A DNA stretch of 64,000 nucleotides from Proluteimonas flavola (GCF_021191705.1 NZ_JAIWPU010000027.1:32810-96809); one strand, 5' to 3'; shown: positions 20,415 through 30,631, numbered from the stretch's first letter. Made by a program: numbers and translations. The notes: a model not told the origin generated them from the sequence alone.

Positions 20415-21047
20415 ATGCACCGCGCACGTCAGCACGCGCAGACCCAGACCCGCGAACGCCGCCATCGCCTCGCGCATGAGGCCGCCCGCCTGATGGCCGA
20501 AGGCGGGATACGCGACTTCCATATCGCCAAACTCAAGGCCGCAAGCCGGCTCGGCATTCACGACGATGCCTCGTTGCCGCGCAACCGCGAGATCGAAGAC
20601 GCCTTGCGCGCGTACCATCGACTGTTCGTGGGCGCGCGCCAGACCGATGCGCTGCGCGAGCGGCGCGAAGCGGCGATGCGCGCAATGGGCTTCTTCGAAC
20701 GGTTCTCACCGCGGCTCGTCGGCCCCGTTCTCGAAGGCACGGCCGATGCGCATTCCGCGGTGACGCTGCATGTGCATACCGACGACACGGGCGGCCTGGC
20801 CCGCTTTCTCGATGATCACGGCATTCCGGCCGAAAGCCGGATGCGCCGGTTGCGGCTGGACCGCCAGCGCGCCGGCGATTTCGATGTCTGGGTGTTCGCG
20901 GCCGAAGACCTGACCTTCGACCTGACGGTGCTGCCGGAAGCGAGCCTGCGACAGGCGCCGTTGTCGACGATGGACGAGAAACCGATGCGCCGTGCGTCCA
21001 GATCGCAGCTGGAACAACTGATCGTTCTGGAGCACGGCGCCGGCTGA
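20415..21047 (+). CDS. Conserved hypothetical protein
   Basis: 210 residues, no signal peptide or membrane helix. I do not recognise a domain. The N-terminal third is strongly basic and helical (RQHAQTQTRERRHRLAHEAARLM, split by Glu/Ala). The C-terminal half is acidic and mixed, with a possible alpha/beta fold (VTLHVHTDD, FDVWVFAAEDLTFDLTVLPE). The ATG at 20415 follows AGGGGA at five bases; longer starts would include the promoter. I have the impression of a nucleotidyltransferase-like protein common in Xanthomonadaceae, but I cannot support a function. Confidence 0.75.
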   Translation: MHRARQHAQTQTRERRHRLAHEAARLMAEGGIRDFHIAKLKAASRLGIHDDASLPRNREIEDALRAYHRLFVGARQTDALRERREAAMRAMGFFERFSPRLVGPVLEGTADAHSAVTLHVHTDDTGGLARFLDDHGIPAESRMRRLRLDRQRAGDFDVWVFAAEDLTFDLTVLPEASLRQAPLSTMDEKPMRRASRSQLEQLIVLEHGAG

Positions 21048-21081
21048 ATCCGCATGCCATCGCAGCGATGGCACGCTCCGC

Positions 21082-21543
21082 TTACTCCATGACGATCTGC
21101 GCGCTCTGCCCCGTGCCGAACACCCTTGCACGGGCACCGACGCGCAGACCATCGGCGCTCGCGGCGCGGATCGCCGACTCGCTGCCGTCGTCGAACTTCA
21201 GCATGACCATATAGGCCGTGACCGTCGGCACGCCCGCCGCCGGCGCAGCAGCGGCGCCCTCGACGACATCGCGCGTAGCGCCGCTCGCGACTTCATAGGC
21301 CTCGTACGCGTACTCGCCGGTGACGCGGGATGCCGCCCGCCCGGCCATCCGTCCAAGGGCGCGGCCGAGCGCGCCGCTGGTCTGAGAGGGCTTCGCCTGC
21401 TGCTGGGCAGCCGCCGCGACCTGCATCGGACTGATGCCCGTGATCAGCCCACTACGGAACGACATTTCCTGCGCAGCCACGTTCGGCCCGGCCAGCGCCG
21501 TTCCGCAGGCGAGTACCGCGATCCACATCCATCGCATCTTCAT
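21082..21543 (-). CDS. Exported glycine-zipper-like protein of unknown function
   Basis: 153 residues with a clear signal peptide (MKMRWMWIAVLACGTALAGPNVAAQ). The mature protein has a Gly/Ala helical segment GALGRALGRMAGRAASRVTG, like glycine-zipper envelope proteins, and a small C-terminal domain (VTAYMVMLKFDDGSES, LRVGARARVFGTG) resembling the end of SlyB/Pcp-type proteins, but without a lipobox. The ATG at 21543 has AAGGGGG upstream. Convergent with the gene at 20415. No function assigned. Confidence 0.7.
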   Translation of the reverse strand: MKMRWMWIAVLACGTALAGPNVAAQEMSFRSGLITGISPMQVAAAAQQQAKPSQTSGALGRALGRMAGRAASRVTGEYAYEAYEVASGATRDVVEGAAAAPAAGVPTVTAYMVMLKFDDGSESAIRAASADGLRVGARARVFGTGQSAQIVME

Positions 21544-21712
21544 CCGGGCATCCCCCTTCGAGTGAGCCGAGCGCTGCGGCGACCCGTGCGATACAGGACG
21601 CTGACCAGCGCATGTCGAAGCCAGTCTGCCGAGCGTCTGGCGATCCGGCTGTCGGAAAGCACCTGAGGCGGATGTCGGAATTGTCGTAGAAGCAGGCACT
21701 CTTCCAGACACG

Positions 21713-21738
21713 ACAAAGGCGGCCCGAAGGCCGCCCTG
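21713..21738 (-). terminator. Terminator of gltA
   Basis: GGCGGCCTTCGGGCCGCC hairpin (21718-21735) followed on the minus strand by TTTGTCGTG, 45 bases after the gltA stop. Confidence 0.75.
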
Positions 21739-21780
21739 CCATGACACGCCGGGTCCATGGACCCGGCTTTGCCGAATCAA

Positions 21781-23082
21781 TCAGCGCTGGTTGGCGCCCG
21801 TGTAGTCGCGCACGTCGTAGCCGGTGTAGATCTGCCGCGGACGGCCGATCTTGGCTTCCGGGTCGACCTGCTGTTCGAGCCAGTGCGCGACCCAGCCGGC
21901 GGTGCGGCCGATCGCGAACATCACGGTGAACATCTCGGTCGGGATGTTCAAGGCCTTGTAGATGATGCCGCTGTAGAAATCGACGTTCGGGTAGAGCTTG
22001 CGCTCGACGAAGTAGTCGTCCTTCAGCGCCGCTTCCTCGAGCTTCATCGCGACATCGAGCAGCGGGTCGTTGATGCCCAGCTCGCCGAGGACCTTGTGGG
22101 TCATCTCGCGGATGATCTTCGCGCGCGGGTCGAAGTTCTTGTAGACGCGGTGGCCGAAGCCCATCAGGCGGAACGGGTCGTTCTTGTCCTTGGCGCGCAG
22201 CACCGCCTTCTCGACGTTGTCCGCCGTGCCGATCTCGGCCAGCTGCTTGAGCACCGCCTCGTTGGCGCCGCCGTGCGCGGGGCCCCACAGCGCGGTGATG
22301 CCGGCGGCGACCGACGCGTACGGGTTCGCACCGGTGGAGCCGACCAGGCGCACGGTCGAGGTCGACGCGTTCTGCTCGTGGTCGGCATGCAGGATGAAGA
22401 GCAGGTCCATCGCCTTGGCGACGACCGGGTTGAGTTCCAGCGGCTCGCTCGGCACTTCGAACATCATGTGCAGGAAGCGGTCGACGTAGCCCAGGCTGTT
22501 GCGCGGGTAGCGGATCGGCTGGCCGATCGAATAGCGGTACGCGGCCGCAGCCAGCGTCGGCACCTTGGCGATCAGGCGGATCGCGGCGAGGCGGCGCTGT
22601 TCGGGATCCTGCAGGTCCAGCGTGTCGTGGTAGAACGCCGACATCGACGCGACCGACGCGGCAAGCATCGCCATCGGATGCGCATCGTGGCGGAAGCCCT
22701 GCAGGAAGCTCTTCAGCGACTCGTGCATCATCGTGTGATGCGTGACTTCGTGCTCGAACCTGGCGAATTCGTCGGCGGTCGGCAGCTCGCCGGCCTGCAG
22801 CAGATAGGCGACTTCGAGGAAGCTCGACTTTCCGGCCAGCTGATCGATCGGATAACCGCGATACAGCAGCACGCCCTCGTCGCCATCGATGTAGGTGATC
22901 GCGGACTTGCAGCTGGCGGTGGCGGTGAAGCCGGAGTCGTAGGTGAAGCAGCCGGTTTCCCTGGGCAGCTTCGAGATGTCGACGCAGGGGTTGCCGAGCG
23001 TGCCGTGCAGAACGGGCAGCGTCACCGTTTTGCCGGCGGCTTCAAGCGTGACCTGGTCGAGCTTGGCGTTGGATTCAGACAC
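21781..23082 (-). CDS. gltA: Citrate synthase
   Basis: 433 residues, the type II (hexameric, NADH-sensitive) length of gammaproteobacteria. It condenses oxaloacetate and acetyl-CoA at the entry of the TCA cycle. Catalytic regions are visible: [27 protein letters not shown], and [17 protein letters not shown]. The N-terminal beta domain is present. Single gene with its own terminator, preceded by a 263-bp gap that holds only the rpmE2 terminator and the gltA upstream region. Confidence 0.96.
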   Translation of the reverse strand: MSESNAKLDQVTLEAAGKTVTLPVLHGTLGNPCVDISKLPRETGCFTYDSGFTATASCKSAITYIDGDEGVLLYRGYPIDQLAGKSSFLEVAYLLQAGELPTADEFARFEHEVTHHTMMHESLKSFLQGFRHDAHPMAMLAASVASMSAFYHDTLDLQDPEQRRLAAIRLIAKVPTLAAAAYRYSIGQPIRYPRNSLGYVDRFLHMMFEVPSEPLELNPVVAKAMDLLFILHADHEQNASTSTVRLVGSTGANPYASVAAGITALWGPAHGGANEAVLKQLAEIGTADNVEKAVLRAKDKNDPFRLMGFGHRVYKNFDPRAKIIREMTHKVLGELGINDPLLDVAMKLEEAALKDDYFVERKLYPNVDFYSGIIYKALNIPTEMFTVMFAIGRTAGWVAHWLEQQVDPEAKIGRPRQIYTGYDVRDYTGANQR

Positions 23083-23263
23083 TCTGGAGGCTCCTCATTT
23101 CCCCGGACGGCGACGCCGTCCGGCCTGGCGGGCGGCGGTGCCGCAACGCGTCAATTATCGCATAGCGATTCCATGCGCGCCCGTACGCGGCATTGCACGA
23201 AAGTCGAACATGGCCAAGCGCGCCGCGGCATCGATGCGGCGGCGGGAGCAGGTTGCAGGAATG

Positions 23264-23290
23264 CAGAAGGCCGCCCGAAGGCGGCCCGCT
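23264..23290 (-). terminator. Terminator of rpmE2
   Basis: GGCCGCCTTCGGGCGGCC hairpin (23269-23286) followed on the minus strand by TTCTGCATTCC, 55 bases after the rpmE2 stop. Confidence 0.7.
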
Positions 23291-23345
23291 GGTGTCGTCG
23301 AAAGATACGCGCCGCGACTGCGGCGCGCATCGATTCCACGCGCGC

Positions 23346-23597
23346 TTACTTGGCGTAGCGCTTGCGGAACTTGTCGACGCGACCGCTCGTGTCCATGATC
23401 TTGTTCTGGCCGGTATAGAACGGGTGCGTGGCCGAAGAGACTTCGATCTTGATCAGCGGATATTCGTTACCGTCCTCCCACTGGATCTTTTCCTTCGCCG
23501 AGGCGGCGAGGGTCGAGCGGGTGAGGAACTTGAAGCCGTCGGACGTGACGTCCTGGAAGACGACTTCGCGGTATTCGGGATGGATGTCGGCCTTCAT
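23346..23597 (-). CDS. rpmE2: 50S ribosomal protein L31 type B
   Basis: 83 residues starting [16 protein letters not shown]. It lacks the zinc-binding cysteines of classical L31, which marks the zinc-free type B form (YkgM-like), used when zinc is scarce. In related bacteria this gene is often under Zur control, but no convincing Zur box is visible here. An in-frame ATG seven codons upstream is less likely. Confidence 0.93.
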   Translation of the reverse strand: MKADIHPEYREVVFQDVTSDGFKFLTRSTLAASAKEKIQWEDGNEYPLIKIEVSSATHPFYTGQNKIMDTSGRVDKFRKRYAK

Positions 23598-23679
23598 GGC
23601 GGCACCAGAGTTGCACAAGGGAAGAGCGGCATTTTAACCATCGACCGGACCACGGCGCAAGCCGCCGGTCGCATGATGT

Positions 23680-24615
23680 TCAACGGGCCAGCACGCGGCG
23701 GATCCGCGCATGGAACCGCGCGGGGTCGTAGCGCAGCAGGATGTGGGCATTGTCGGGCCGCCCGAGCTGGCGGTTCCAGTCGACGATCGTCGCGCCACGC
23801 GCAGGCCCCCGCTCGAGCACGACATCCAGCGGACGCTCGACGACCTCCAGCGCCGCCCCGGGTTCGAGAACCCAAGCCATCGCCAGCGCATCCGCGCAAT
23901 GCCAGTCGTCGCCGCGGCGGTCCGCGGACCACTCGCGGGTCTTGCGCGAGATCGCCTCGTAGAACCGTCCGATCTCGCCGCCGGCCTGCATCCAGCCGAG
24001 CACCGCATCGTGCGGCAGCCCATGGGCGACGGTGGCCTCCCAGTCGGAGAGGTCGAAGACCGGGAACGCGTCGAATACGATCTTCGCGGCCTCGGGGTCG
24101 AAATAGGCGTTGAACTCGGCACTGGGCGTGATGTTGCCGTGGCCGGTCACCGCGCCGGACATCGCGACGAAGCGCGCGACCCGCGAGGGCAGCGTGGGGT
24201 CGAGCTTCAATGCCAGCGCGATATTGGTCAGCGGCCCCAGGGCGACCAGCACCAGACGCCCGGCGTGCACATGCGACAGACGCAGGATCGCCAGCGCGGC
24301 GTGCTCGTCCTCGGCCGCGCGCGCCGCCGGCGTGTAGCCGATATCGCCGAAACCGTCGTTGCCATGCACATAGGCGGCATCCGGCGCAGCGTGCAACAGC
24401 GGCGACGGACTGCCTGCGAACACGGGCACATCGGCATGGCCTGCCACTTCACAGAGCTTCAGCGCATTGGCCACGGTATGGCGCAGGCCGACATTGCCGG
24501 CGGCGATCGTCAGGCCGATCACCTCGTGCGCATCGTCGTGCAGCGCCAGCAGCAGCGCGAGGGCGTCGTCGACGCCCGGGTCGGTATCGATCAGCAGCGG
24601 GAGTTTATCGGTCAT
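23680..24615 (-). CDS. Nucleoside hydrolase (IU-NH family)
   Basis: 311-residue Ca2+-dependent N-ribohydrolase, cleaving ribonucleosides to base and ribose. The N-terminal DTDPGVDDALAL supplies the calcium-binding Asp cluster, and GPLTNIALALKL, MSGAV, EFNAYFDPEAA and the C-terminal HCADALAMAWVL are family motifs. Substrate preference (purine, pyrimidine or mixed) cannot be decided. It sits 65 bases downstream of recG on the same strand. Confidence 0.9.
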   Translation of the reverse strand: MTDKLPLLIDTDPGVDDALALLLALHDDAHEVIGLTIAAGNVGLRHTVANALKLCEVAGHADVPVFAGSPSPLLHAAPDAAYVHGNDGFGDIGYTPAARAAEDEHAALAILRLSHVHAGRLVLVALGPLTNIALALKLDPTLPSRVARFVAMSGAVTGHGNITPSAEFNAYFDPEAAKIVFDAFPVFDLSDWEATVAHGLPHDAVLGWMQAGGEIGRFYEAISRKTREWSADRRGDDWHCADALAMAWVLEPGAALEVVERPLDVVLERGPARGATIVDWNRQLGRPDNAHILLRYDPARFHARIRRVLAR

Positions 24616-24680
24616 GCCGCATTATTGCCTGCGCCGCGTCCAACCGCGACCATTGGCCGAGCCGCCCGGAGGCCATCCAC

Positions 24681-26789
24681 TCAGGCGGCCGAGTACCGCG
24701 TCGCGCTGCCGATCCAGCGCGAGACCACGCGGTCGGCCAATCCGGGCTGCGACGCCAGCATCGCATCGCCGATCCGGTGGATCTCCGGCAGCAGATCGGC
24801 GTCGCGCGCGAGGTCGGCGAGCCGGAACTCGGCCAGGCCGGTCTGTCGCGTGCCCAGCAGTTCACCGGGGCCGCGCAGGGCGAGGTCCTTTTCGGCGATG
24901 ACGAAGCCGTCGCTGGTCGTGCGCATCGTCTCCAAGCGCTCGCGGGCCATCCGCGACAGCGGCGACTGGTACAGCAGCACGCAGCTCGATGCGGCACTGC
25001 CCCGCCCCACGCGACCGCGCAGCTGATGCAACTGCGCGAGGCCGAGCCTCTCGGCATTCTCGATCACCATCAGCGAGGCGTTGGGCACGTCGACGCCGAC
25101 CTCGATGACGGTCGTGGCAACCAGCAGATCGATATCGCCCTGCTTGAACGCGCGCATCGCGTCCTGTTTGGCGGCAGGCTTCATGCGTCCATGCACGAGT
25201 GCGACACGGACTTCGGGTAGCGCGGCCGACAGCTGTTCGAACGTCGTCTGCGCGGCCTGCGCGACGACTTCGTCCGAATCGTCGATCAGCGTGCATACCC
25301 AGTAGGCCTGGCGACCGTCGGCGCAGGCGTGGCGGATGCGTTCGATCAAGGCCGGCCGTCGCTCGCTGTTGAGCACGACCGTCTGCACCGGCGTGCGTCC
25401 GGGCGGCAGTTCGTCGATCGCCGAGACGTCGAGATCGGCGTAGGCCGACATCGCCAGGGTGCGCGGAATCGGTGTCGCCGTCATCACCAGCTGGTGCGGC
25501 ACGCGGTCGCCACCCGCGCCCTTGTCGCGCAGTGCGAGGCGCTGGTGCACGCCGAAGCGGTGCTGCTCGTCGACGATCGCGAGCGCGAGATCATGGAAGT
25601 CGACGCCCGCCTGCATCAACGCATGCGTCCCGACCACCAGTGGCGCGGCGCCCGAGGCGATATCGGCCAGGACCGCCGCGCGCGCACGTCCGGTGACCTT
25701 GCCTGCGAGCCAGGCCACACGCACGCCCAGCGGTTCGAACCACGCGCGCAGATTCTGCGCATGTTGTTCGGCCAGCAGCTCGGTCGGTGCCATCAGCGCG
25801 GCCTGGCGGCCGCCGTCGAGGGCGGCCGCGGCGGCGAGCGCGGCGACGACCGTCTTGCCGCTGCCGACATCGCCCTGCACCAGCCGCAGCATCGGCTTGC
25901 GTCGGGCGAGGTCGACCAACAGTTCGCGATGCACGCGCGCCTGCGCACCCGTCAACGCGAACGGCAGCGCGGCCTGCAGCGCAACGGCAAGCGGCCCCGG
26001 CCGCAACACCGGCGCGCGATGCGCCTGCAGCGCAATGCGTTGCCGGCGCAGGCTGAGATGGTGGGCGAGCATTTCCTCGAGCACCAGACGGCGCTGCGCC
26101 GGATGTCGGCCCGAGGCCAGCATCGCCATGTCCGCATCGCTGGGCGGCCGATGCACGTAGAGCAGCGCTTCGCGCAGCGTCGGCATGCCGAGCTCAATCA
26201 GCGCATCGCCTGGCAACAGTTCGAGCGCCGCGTCGCCAGGCAGACGGTCGAGCGCCTGACCGACCAGCCGGCGCAACACCTGCGGGCCGACGCCCTCGAT
26301 CGCGGGATAGACCGGATCGAGACGATCGTCGAGCACCGTGATCGCGTCGTCGCCGAGCACGCGGTAGCTCGGGTGCACGATCTCCAGCCCCTGCTGTCCG
26401 GGCCGCGGCGTTCCGAAACAGCACAGCCGTGTGCCCACGGCGAGCTGCGCGACCTGCGCGGCGCGGAAATGGAAGAAGCGCAGGACCAGCGTGCCACCAG
26501 AGCCATCGCTGATCGCCACGCGCAGCATCGGCCGGCGCCGGAATCCTGTCTCGATCGCCTCGACCGTGCCTTCCACCTGCGCCGGCACGCCGCCGCGCAG
26601 ATGGCGGATCGGCGTGACGTGGGTGCGGTCCTCGTACTGACGCGGCAGATGCAGCCACAGATCGCCGATCGTCGCGAGCCCGCGCGCGGCGAGTTTTTCC
26701 GCGACCTTCGGCCCGACGCCCGACAACGCGGACACCGGCGTCTGGCCCGCGTCGGCGAGCGTCGGCGCGTGGGTACCGGACCGGCTCAT
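24681..26789 (-). CDS. recG: ATP-dependent DNA helicase RecG
   Basis: 702 residues. The helicase remodels stalled forks and branched recombination intermediates. N-terminal helix-hairpin region (LSGVGPKVAEKLAARGL), wedge/OB domain (VEGTVEAIE...FFHFR), Walker A QGDVGSGKTVVA, Walker B region VDEQHRFG, MTATPIPRTLAMS, and the C-terminal GRVGRG motif and RecG tail (FVIAEKDLALRGPGELLGTRQ). Sixteen bases downstream of ridA, so probably cotranscribed with spoT and ridA. Confidence 0.95.
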   Translation of the reverse strand: MSRSGTHAPTLADAGQTPVSALSGVGPKVAEKLAARGLATIGDLWLHLPRQYEDRTHVTPIRHLRGGVPAQVEGTVEAIETGFRRRPMLRVAISDGSGGTLVLRFFHFRAAQVAQLAVGTRLCCFGTPRPGQQGLEIVHPSYRVLGDDAITVLDDRLDPVYPAIEGVGPQVLRRLVGQALDRLPGDAALELLPGDALIELGMPTLREALLYVHRPPSDADMAMLASGRHPAQRRLVLEEMLAHHLSLRRQRIALQAHRAPVLRPGPLAVALQAALPFALTGAQARVHRELLVDLARRKPMLRLVQGDVGSGKTVVAALAAAAALDGGRQAALMAPTELLAEQHAQNLRAWFEPLGVRVAWLAGKVTGRARAAVLADIASGAAPLVVGTHALMQAGVDFHDLALAIVDEQHRFGVHQRLALRDKGAGGDRVPHQLVMTATPIPRTLAMSAYADLDVSAIDELPPGRTPVQTVVLNSERRPALIERIRHACADGRQAYWVCTLIDDSDEVVAQAAQTTFEQLSAALPEVRVALVHGRMKPAAKQDAMRAFKQGDIDLLVATTVIEVGVDVPNASLMVIENAERLGLAQLHQLRGRVGRGSAASSCVLLYQSPLSRMARERLETMRTTSDGFVIAEKDLALRGPGELLGTRQTGLAEFRLADLARDADLLPEIHRIGDAMLASQPGLADRVVSRWIGSATRYSAA

Positions 26790-26805
26790 GCGTGACCGGT
26801 GGAAC

Positions 26806-27189
26806 TCAGCCGAGCACCATCACCGCATCGACCTCGAAGCGTGCGCCCTTCGGCAACGCCGGCACTTCGATGGTGGAGCGCGCGGGGTACGGCGATTCGA
26901 AGCACTCCGCCATCACCGCGTTGACCTGGGCGAACTCGCCCAGATCGGTCACATACAGCCCCACGCGCACGATGTCGTCGAGACTGCCGCCGGCCGCAAT
27001 CGCGACGGCCTTGAGGTTTTCGAACGCGCGCCGCGCCTGCGCGGTGATGTCGCCGGTGACGATGTCGCCGGTGGCCGGATCGAGCGGAATCTGACCCGAG
27101 AAATACACGGTGTCGCCGGCGCGGACAGCCTGCGAATACGGACCGATCGCGGCGGGCGCGTCCGGCGTGGAAATGGGCGTGCGGGGCAT
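26806..27189 (-). CDS. ridA: RidA family enamine/imine deaminase
   Basis: 127-residue RidA/YjgF protein that hydrolyses reactive enamines such as 2-aminoacrylate to keto acids. Core motifs: AIGPYSQAVRAGDTVYFSGQ, ARRAFENLKAVAIAAGGSLDDIV, and the Arg-containing PYPARSTIEVPALPKGARFEVDAV. The ATG at 27189 (MPRTPIST) is preferred over the start 15 codons upstream. Lies between spoT and recG, where E. coli has trmH. Confidence 0.93.
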   Translation of the reverse strand: MPRTPISTPDAPAAIGPYSQAVRAGDTVYFSGQIPLDPATGDIVTGDITAQARRAFENLKAVAIAAGGSLDDIVRVGLYVTDLGEFAQVNAVMAECFESPYPARSTIEVPALPKGARFEVDAVMVLG

Positions 27190-27252
27190 CGTGGAACTCC
27201 GGCAACGGGAAAGCCCGCATTCTAGCGGGCGCACGCCGCGCCGCGATTCGGA

Positions 27253-29424
27253 TTACATCCGCTGCACGCCGTGCACAACCGGCAGGCGGCGTGTCCGTCG
27301 GATCACTTCGGCCAGGTGCTTGCGGCCCTTGACCTCGATCGAGAAGCGGATCGCGGCGATGGTGCTGTCGCGTTCCAGGTATTCCACGCCGTCGATGTTG
27401 GAATGCACGCGCGCGATCGCCGCGGCGACCTGCGCCAGCACGCCGGGATGGTTCTCGACCTCGATGCGCAGTGCGACGTTGTAGTCGCCGACCACCTCGC
27501 GGTCCCAGTCGATCGCGACCCAGCGCTCGGGCGACTTGCGGAACTCGGCGACGTTCGGGCAATCCACGCGGTGCACGACGATGCCGCGGCCGGTGGTGTG
27601 GTAGCCCATGATGTCGTCGCCGGGAATCGGCATGCAGCAGTTGGCGAAGGTGATGACGCCGCGCTCGTCGCCGCGGATGCGGATCGTCTCGCCGGCGCGT
27701 GCGATCTGCTCGGTCGGCACGCCGCCGTCGTGCTGCGCCAGCGCCAGCGCCACCTGCGCCGGCATCCAGTTGCCGAGCGCGATGTCGGCCATGAGCTCTT
27801 CGAGCCGCGGATATTTCGCTTCGACCAGATACGCATCGAGCCGCTCCTGCGGCAGGCGGTCGAGCGAGGTTCCGAGCAGTTCCAGCGCGCGGTCGAGCAT
27901 GCGGTGGCCGAGCTGCACCGCATCCTCGTGCTGCAGATGCTTGAGCTGCGCGCGGATCGAGGTGCGCGCCTTGCCGGTGACGACGAACTCGAGCCACTGC
28001 GGACGCGGCATCGAGGATTTCGCGGTGACGATCTCCACGCGCTGCCCGCTGGCGAGCATCGTGCGCAGCGGCACCAGCTTGCCGTCGACGCGCGCGGCGA
28101 CGGCCTGGTTGCCGATGTCGGTGTGCACCGCGTACGCGAAATCCAGCGCGGTCGAGTTGCGCGGCAGCGACATGATGTCGCCCTTGGGCGTGAACAGGTA
28201 GACCTCGTCCGGGAACAGGTCGACCTTGACGTTCTCGAGGAACTCCAGCGACGAACCGGTCGCCCGCTGCGATTCGAGCAGCCCGGCGATCCACGTATGC
28301 GCCCGCGACTGCGCGCTGTTCGGGCCTTCGCCACCGTGCTTGTAGGCCCAGTGCGCGGCGATGCCGCGTTCGGCGATCAGGTCCATCTCCTCGGTGCGGA
28401 TCTGCACCTCGATCGGTGCGCCGTAGGGTCCGAACAGCACCGTGTGCAGCGACTGGTAGCCGTTGGCCTTGGGGATCGCGATGAAATCGCGGAAACGCCC
28501 GTCGAGCGGCTTGAACACCGAATGGGCGATGCCCAGCGCGTGATAACAGTCGGCCGCGTTGCCGACGATGATCCGGTAGCCGAACACGTCCATGACCTGG
28601 GTGAAGGTTTTTCCTTCGCCCTGCATCTTGTTGTAGATGCTCCAGGGCGATTTCACCCGGCCCACCAGCCGGTACTGCAGCCCCGCACTGGTGAGCCGCT
28701 GGGCGAGTTGCGCCTCGATGCTCGCCAGCGCTTCGCGACGCACCAGCGGCTGGTTGCGGATGCGCCGCTCCAGCACCATGTGCCGGATCGGATACAGCGC
28801 GTGGAAGCCGAGATCCTGCAGCTCGGCCTTGATCTTGTTCATGCCCAGGCGCTGGGCGATCGGCGCATAGATGTCGAGGGTTTCGCGCGCGATGCGTTCG
28901 CGCGACGGGCCCGGCTGCGCGCCGAGGGTGCGCATGTTGTGCAGGCGGTCGGCGAGCTTGATCAGGATCACGCGCAGATCGCGCGCCATCGCCAGCATCA
29001 TCTTGCGGAAGCTCTCTGCGTCCGCTTCCTGGCGACTGCCGAAGTTGAGCTTGTCGAGCTTGGTGACGCCTTCCACCAGTTCGGCGACGGTCTCGCCGAA
29101 GGCGGATGCCAGCGCCTCGCGGGTCAACGGCGTGTCTTCGATCGTGTCGTGCAGGATCGCTGCGACCAGCGTCTCGATGTCGACCTTCTGCTCGGCCAGC
29201 ACCACCGCCACCGCGACCGGATGGGTGATGTAGGGCTCGCCGGACTTGCGCAGCTGGCCCGAGTGCGCGGCCGCGCCGACCGACCAGGCACGGCGCAGCT
29301 GCACGCGCTGTTCGTCGGGCAGGTACTGCGCCGCCCGCTCGAGCACACGCATGTACTCGGGCACCGCGTCGTCCGCGGGGACATCGGGCGTTGCGGGAAC
29401 TGTGGCGGGTGCGGCGGGCGTCAT
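27253..29424 (-). CDS. spoT: Bifunctional (p)ppGpp synthetase/hydrolase SpoT
   Basis: 723-residue RelA/SpoT homologue. The intact HD motif (HDTIED, His92-Asp93) supports hydrolase activity. A synthetase domain follows (RVKSPWSIYNKMQ, DVFGYRIIV, HTVLFGPYG, EIQIRTEEM form), then TGS (VKVDLFPDEVYLFTPKGDI), helical, zinc-finger-like and ACT domains at the C-terminus. The HD motif distinguishes it from monofunctional RelA. Gene order gmk-rpoZ-spoT matches E. coli. Confidence 0.94.
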   Translation of the reverse strand: MTPAAPATVPATPDVPADDAVPEYMRVLERAAQYLPDEQRVQLRRAWSVGAAAHSGQLRKSGEPYITHPVAVAVVLAEQKVDIETLVAAILHDTIEDTPLTREALASAFGETVAELVEGVTKLDKLNFGSRQEADAESFRKMMLAMARDLRVILIKLADRLHNMRTLGAQPGPSRERIARETLDIYAPIAQRLGMNKIKAELQDLGFHALYPIRHMVLERRIRNQPLVRREALASIEAQLAQRLTSAGLQYRLVGRVKSPWSIYNKMQGEGKTFTQVMDVFGYRIIVGNAADCYHALGIAHSVFKPLDGRFRDFIAIPKANGYQSLHTVLFGPYGAPIEVQIRTEEMDLIAERGIAAHWAYKHGGEGPNSAQSRAHTWIAGLLESQRATGSSLEFLENVKVDLFPDEVYLFTPKGDIMSLPRNSTALDFAYAVHTDIGNQAVAARVDGKLVPLRTMLASGQRVEIVTAKSSMPRPQWLEFVVTGKARTSIRAQLKHLQHEDAVQLGHRMLDRALELLGTSLDRLPQERLDAYLVEAKYPRLEELMADIALGNWMPAQVALALAQHDGGVPTEQIARAGETIRIRGDERGVITFANCCMPIPGDDIMGYHTTGRGIVVHRVDCPNVAEFRKSPERWVAIDWDREVVGDYNVALRIEVENHPGVLAQVAAAIARVHSNIDGVEYLERDSTIAAIRFSIEVKGRKHLAEVIRRTRRLPVVHGVQRM

Positions 29425-29503
29425 TCACGAAGCCTACGGGCACGGTCGTGGTTTTGGAACCACATCCGCACACGGGAACGCGGCTGCGTGTGCGCGGCGC
29501 ACA

Positions 29504-29535
29504 AACGCAACGACCCCGCCGGAGCGGGGTCGTCG
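29504..29535 (-). terminator. Terminator between rpoZ and spoT
   Basis: ACGACCCC/GGGGTCGT hairpin at 29510-29533, followed on the minus strand by TGCGTTTGTG. It lies between the rpoZ stop and the spoT start, so spoT probably depends partly on read-through or its own promoter. Confidence 0.65.
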
Positions 29536-29577
29536 GTACGCCATCGGGCTGCGCGCATCAGGCGCGCGGCAGGCGGA

Positions 29578-29880
29578 TCAGAGATCGTCGCCCTTGCCCA
29601 TGTCCTCGTCGGCCACGACTTCGGCGGCGGCCCATTCCAGCGCCTCGCGCTCCTTGCGCTCGCGCTCGGACTTGTCGACGGCTTCGATGAAGGGCTGATC
29701 GATGCGGCGCGCGGCGATTTCGCGCAGCGCCAGCACGGTCGGCTTGTCGTCGTTCTCGCTGTTGTCGAGCTGCGATTCGACGCCGTTGGCGAGCTGGCGG
29801 GCGCGGCGGGCGGCCAGCATGACCAGCTCGAAGCGGTTGTCGACGACTTCCAGGCAATCTTCTACGGTGATGCGGGCCAT
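29578..29880 (-). CDS. rpoZ: RNA polymerase omega subunit
   Basis: 100 residues starting [22 protein letters not shown], the conserved omega core, with ARRARQL and DNDKPTV-like segments and an acidic C-terminal tail. It helps assemble RNA polymerase and contributes to a ppGpp site with beta-prime, consistent with its position beside spoT. The ATG at 29880 is chosen by homology; the longer in-frame extension is Arg-rich and unlikely. Confidence 0.95.
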   Translation of the reverse strand: MARITVEDCLEVVDNRFELVMLAARRARQLANGVESQLDNSENDDKPTVLALREIAARRIDQPFIEAVDKSERERKEREALEWAAAEVVADEDMGKGDDL

Positions 29881-29986
29881 ACGGGCTCCCGGCGACCGGA
29901 TCGGCCGCGCGAATTGACGAAAAAGGGTCGCGCATCGTAGCGCCCGACCCATGCCGGCGCAAGCGCCAACTATAGGAATCAAGCAG

Positions 29987-30631
29987 TTAGAGCGCGTTCG
30001 TCGCCGCCGCGGCCGCCTCGTCGCGCAGCAGGCGCGCGATCAGCGCGGCGTGGCGCTCGGCCTGGCGTTCGCGACGCAGCCGGCTGGCGCGGAAGATCGC
30101 GCACATCTCGGCCACGGCGGTGTCGAAATCCTCGTTGACCACGACGTAGTCGAACTCGTCGTAGTGCGACATCTCTTCCTGCGCGGCAGCCAGGCGCTGG
30201 GCCATCACCGCTTCGCTGTCCTGGCCGCGCTTGCGCATGCGCTGGTCCAGCGCTTCGCGCGACGGCGGCAGGATGAAGACGCTGACGGCTTCGGGCACCT
30301 TGTCGCGCACCTGGCGCGCGCCCTGCCAGTCGATCTCCAGCAGCACGTCCTTGCCGGCGGCGAGCTGCGGCTCCACCGACTGGCGCGCGGTGCCCTTCCA
30401 GTCGCCATGCACCTGCGCGTATTCGAAGAAGTCGCCGGCATCGATCATCTGCTGGAACGCATCCTTGCCGACGAAGTGATAGTGCTCGGCATGCCGCTCA
30501 CCCGGCCGCGCGAGGCGCGAGGTGAACGAGATCGACAGGGCGATGTCCGGATCGCGCGCCAGGCAGGCGTTGACGATGCTGGATTTTCCGGCGCCCGACG
30601 GCGCGGCGACGATGAACAGCGTGCCGCGCAT
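29987..30631 (-). CDS. gmk: Guanylate kinase
   Basis: 214 residues. Phosphorylates GMP to GDP. P-loop APSGAGKSS at about 9-17, GMP-binding [13 protein letters not shown] and HYHFV (TTR.PR.GE and Y.F. positions), and [13 protein letters not shown]. The ATG at 30631 ([13 protein letters not shown]) fits the family. Start of the gmk-rpoZ-spoT cluster, downstream of yicC as in E. coli. Confidence 0.95.
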   Translation of the reverse strand: MRGTLFIVAAPSGAGKSSIVNACLARDPDIALSISFTSRLARPGERHAEHYHFVGKDAFQQMIDAGDFFEYAQVHGDWKGTARQSVEPQLAAGKDVLLEIDWQGARQVRDKVPEAVSVFILPPSREALDQRMRKRGQDSEAVMAQRLAAAQEEMSHYDEFDYVVVNEDFDTAVAEMCAIFRASRLRRERQAERHAALIARLLRDEAAAAATNAL

